Source: Candidatus Caldilinea saccharophila
GTDB taxonomy: Bacteria > Chloroflexota > Anaerolineae > Caldilineales > Caldilineaceae
Length of the DNA: 46,607 nucleotides
Direction of reading: 5' to 3'
Assembly: GCA_016710365.1 (NCBI GenBank)
Contig: JADJVW010000034.1
Span: 1-46,607 of the forward strand
Positions within the stretch are counted from its first letter, which is position 1; each line of letters opens with the position of its first letter. Under the pieces are notes generated by a model. It was not told the origin of the DNA and did not search any database. It was given only the letters and a program-made list of their open reading frames with translations. The position numbers were made by a program, and so were the translations under genes. Shown piece after piece: positions 45,801-46,607 of this stretch.

Positions 45801-46607
45801 CGCTGACAGCAAGCGTGCCAGCCGTCTGGCAGATGGCCGCGGCGCAGCCGGTCATGGACCCATCGGCGCGGGCGAGCGTCGCATGCTGGAACGTGATGCC
45901 GCCCGGCAGTGTGTCCTTGATGTCGCGCAGGAAAGCCGCGGTCGGACCGTGGTTCGTCACGACGACCGTGTAGGTGACGATGGCGCCGGCAGTCGCAGCG
46001 GCAGGACCGGTCTTGCTCACCACCAGATCGGCCAGCCCGATCACACTCAGATCGGCATTGTCGCTGTTGTTGATTGGATTCGGGTCGTTGGTGAGCGCCG
46101 TCACCACACCGCTGAATTGCAGACTCGTCCCCGGCTGCACCGTTGGCTCGATGGCTACCGTAAGCGCCAGGTCCACACTCGAGCCGGAGGCCAGACTGTT
46201 GCTGGTCGTCAGCACCACGGTGGCGCCGACACTGGACGCCACGCTCCAGCCCGCGGGCAGATTCTCGCTGGTGTAGCTGGTTCCTGGCGGCAGGGTGATG
46301 GTCACTACCGCACCCTCTGCCGCGCTTGGCCCATGGTTGCTCACGGTCGCCGTCACGAGGGCAGTTGTGCCGGCGATGGTCGTCGACGTGCTTCCCAGGG
46401 CAAAGGCCAGGTCAGCTTGCTCGGATTGGTGTCGGGTTGGCGGCATCGACGCGCCAGGTTGGCCAGGGTCGTCCCCGTCGCCACATCGCTGGCCACCACG
46501 CCGACGACCGTGGTCGTTGACGTCGCATCGAGCGCCATGTTGCCGAGCTGGCAGCTTACGCCGGACTCGCAGATGCCCTGGCTGCTGGTGGCGAGGACAA
46601 AGCGCAC
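39832..46607 (-). CDS. Giant DUF11-repeat surface protein (5' end beyond window)
   Basis: One open frame from 46446 to 39832 gives 2,204 aa. Two one-base shifts near 46415 and 46440-46455 connect it to a further DUF11 segment that runs off the right edge. At least 15 DUF11 (CARDB-like immunoglobulin-fold) repeats of about 115 aa are visible, each starting like ADLVVSKTGPAAATAGAIVTYT and containing N-x-G-P-S and D-x-L-P. Many carry a Cys pair (QGSCNNSVVCQLGDI). After the repeats come a fibronectin-type-III-like domain (LILMWKTNSEFRTSGFHLWR), the tail NLYLPMLMRDF and a Thr/Pro/Ser-rich region (last 200 aa) ending P-T-P-T-P. No LPXTG, transmembrane or catalytic motif is visible. It is probably exported for adhesion or sheath function. 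The N-terminal signal is outside the window. Confidence 0.85.
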   Translation of the reverse strand, partial: ALCPRHQQPGHLRVRRKLPARQHGARCDVNDHGRRRGGQRCGDGDDPGQPGASMPPTRHQSEQADLAFALGSTSTTIAGTTALVTATVSNHGPSAAEGAVVTITLPPGTSYTSENLPAGWSVASSVGATVVLTTSNSLASGSSVDLALTVAIEPTVQPGTSLQFSGVVTALTNDPNPINNSDNADLSVIGLADLVVSKTGPAAATAGAIVTYTVVVTNHGPTAAFLRDIKDTLPGGITFQHATLARADGSMTGCAAAICQTAGTLAVSEVVTMTVVGIVGAAVANATVLTNTASAFTDGVTPDPNPANNQASLPTTITTAAALRVSKVALNNPIYAGDVVFYQIVVSNDGPSDAQAVTITDTLPVSTTYAGGDAACTNAASVVTCTLGALAAGRQHTLQIQARVDAAAANNLTVTNLVTATSPTAATPVTATVDVTVRQPVFGAVDLVIEKTGPAQAAAGRLLTYTLVVTNLGPGVASAVQIVDALPYEVIGLGVSSSQGSCNNSVVCQLGDINVGATATVVISGWVRTETISGTTVINTARVSSNNIELTPEDNVDSLSTAVDAFVLLTIEKSAQPTVVTPGGSLSYRVLVRNLGPSLARSVVVTDLLPVELESPQLSSTRGYCDGNTCFLGDVPPGDITTILILGNASLAATVSFTNTVLLTTTTEVDPASILQAQVRTDVGDNADLIMFKSAPATVSAGAVISYVLVLRNAGPSTAVNVQVQDALPPSVIVADVGGCLQTGLTSILCPPAAIPTVSAGAELSWTIVISTNSDLPVGTTLQNRATASSDTPDPNPVNNTTSVETSIVGRSDLGIRKLASSPSVAAGSELTYTIILTNAGPSDATSVRLVDILPAEVRLLHPIEAERSMAIGVPIICLDTVCETGMVEKGEAVTLTLHTLVNAGVAHQTVFTNTATVYSPSDPDFSNNVARMPVTAVCESTLVIAKSASPDPAITGAPLTYQIVVRNLGPSNADNVLVGELLPSGFTPTGVSSSQGDCTNLPCALGNLPAGGQAIITVVGIVDSLQSLPLVNTAAVTATTPLTNTELAWVTITTTVNALANLSLLLDSTPTAIAGLTATVQAQVINLGPSSAVGAVVTLTLPAGASYNDVQLPPNWYAAPNLDGSVTMTTTEILLPGASTPLLVHVAIDPSAPPGSSLEFVGVVTSQTPDSDLTQNKATADTSIIARADLAIYKQGPPSLTAGAQATYIITAENRGPSAASVRDLKDTLPDGITLQSALIEIGGDGVTACANAICQIMRPIAVGEVLTMTVVGVVDPALAEGAVLTNTATIFAENITPDPDESNNQAQHGAPVTTLAQIGIDKYDLTDPIGPDGLLVYVMVVTNTGPSLARNLVITDTLPPHVTYHSTTGACVEAVTGTVACTVGDLAAGARTTFLIVVKVHATAPNGVMLRNTAALTSTTPLTNSTLFADETTHVVLSGGPQADLEVVKTTDAPIIRGGGAVTFTMTITNHGPSPVRNAQLLDLLPDGLTLVSVRTSQGFCNAGINCLLGALDFGVDANGAPNIVGTATVTVVARAGIDLTDGVVITNTAYVQSELTDPRPENNLDEASVSVSAQHADVYIVKTGALLATAGDIMTYTLTVGNRGPAVAENVTVHDPMPVGVGYVTAIPAPTGGSTAEPMWHIDLLPVGAIATIQLVVQVAPQAPAALIIINTASVTSTTPDANLANNHSTITTQSYGAADLEVVKVADRSVVFGGEIINYTITVSNLGPSLSDRVDVKELIPHGAELLGLGASQGVCVSSICQVGNITVDEPVVITASVRVISPTMAPGAVLTNTAAVFTNTPDPNPDNNQDSVGVKIGPVVNLSALKTTHAQTATVGTVISFTLIITNHGPSAAPSIVITDHLPYRFTYLSSTAANGCTMLDEVTMVCDAGPLDAGHALKVDVYFFISSIGYGTVTNTIYAGAPGSDLESGQAESDIELPTNPVPTVLLLDSYTLTKTETALILMWKTNSEFRTSGFHLWRAESPDRSQAVLLTPDGIPARGVGSFYTYEDDTVRGGVTYWYWLQELTTDGGGWEYHVLSGRLGANGPGNLYLPMLMRDFDAVYLNQTLQSSDVAPTATAEPSPAATPVPLATPSYTPAPPPAPSPTLQSTSTPTPSISDTPDATPTPIAAPESPTSSMSDTPDAMPTPIVTPEPPTPSISDTPDATPTPGVASELHTPESTPTPQYAPADGDTDPEPPSALPTENATSVVETTAETPTPMSTYTTIEDDAVNAALRETPPASTLIEAPTPTP
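40091..40279. repeat. Three 63-bp tandem repeats in the DUF11 gene tail
   Basis: Units begin at 40091, 40154 and 40217, each with GGC(G/A)TAGCGTCAGGCGTGTC. They encode three copies of a 21-aa Pro/Thr/Ser-rich module (T-P-S-I-S-D-T-P-D-A-T-P-T-P...) near the C-terminus of the DUF11 protein. Their period is in frame, so copy number can change without loss of frame. Confidence 0.85.

Overview
The window is a G+C-rich bacterial chromosome segment with about 33 protein genes. No tRNA, rRNA, CRISPR array or transposase was recognised. The gene style suggests a Chloroflexota member of the Anaerolineae/Caldilineae kind: very large DUF11-repeat secreted proteins, secreted proteins with short hydrophobic LP-type tails, an FG-GAP/BACON-like secreted protein, DUF4432 and ThuA/Gfo-Idh sugar genes, and many palindromic intergenic repeats. 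This assignment is an inference from gene content, not a marker-gene placement.

Layout. 1-2.9 kb: ThuA-like protein and a Gfo/Idh/MocA oxidoreductase (minus strand), then Maf (plus). 2.9-5.5 kb: a type II restriction-modification pair, an N6-adenine methyltransferase overlapping by 4 nt a XamI-like endonuclease. 5.6-12.2 kb: RsgA, a PcrA/UvrD helicase, a heavily broken AI-2E-type transporter, a NUDIX hydrolase and an M19 dipeptidase. 12.4-21.5 kb: a seven-gene chemosensory operon (REC-histidine kinase, CheW, CheR-TPR, CheW, MCP, CheA-REC, CheB). 21.5-29.1 kb: EamA transporter, ABC1/UbiB kinase, a secreted hypothetical, an alpha/beta hydrolase, a GNAT, a DUF4432 sugar epimerase-like protein and a Crp/Fnr regulator. 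29.3-31.8 kb: small membrane proteins and an NnrS-like protein. 31.8-39.4 kb: secreted FG-GAP protein, malate dehydrogenase, GH1 beta-glucosidase, xylulokinase and a GH18 lipoprotein. 39.6-46.6 kb: a glycosidase-like remnant and the C-terminal 2,200 residues of a giant DUF11 protein that runs off the right edge.

The most interesting system is the chemosensory operon. It has the part list of a Wsp-type 'alternative cellular function' pathway: two CheW, a CheR with a TPR-like tail, a transmembrane MCP, CheA fused to a receiver, and CheB. The WspR diguanylate cyclase position is taken by a receiver-histidine kinase, so the output probably feeds a second phosphorelay. No flagellar gene is present in the window.

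About a dozen conserved genes carry one or more single-base frameshifts, several of them at homopolymers, and cheA also has an in-frame amber codon. Because the correct continuation is present in another frame each time, sequencing or assembly indels are the likeliest cause. These genes are therefore annotated over their full extent. Several families of inverted repeats lie between genes. One MITE-like element of about 105 bp occurs three times, each time directly after the stop codon of a minus-strand gene.
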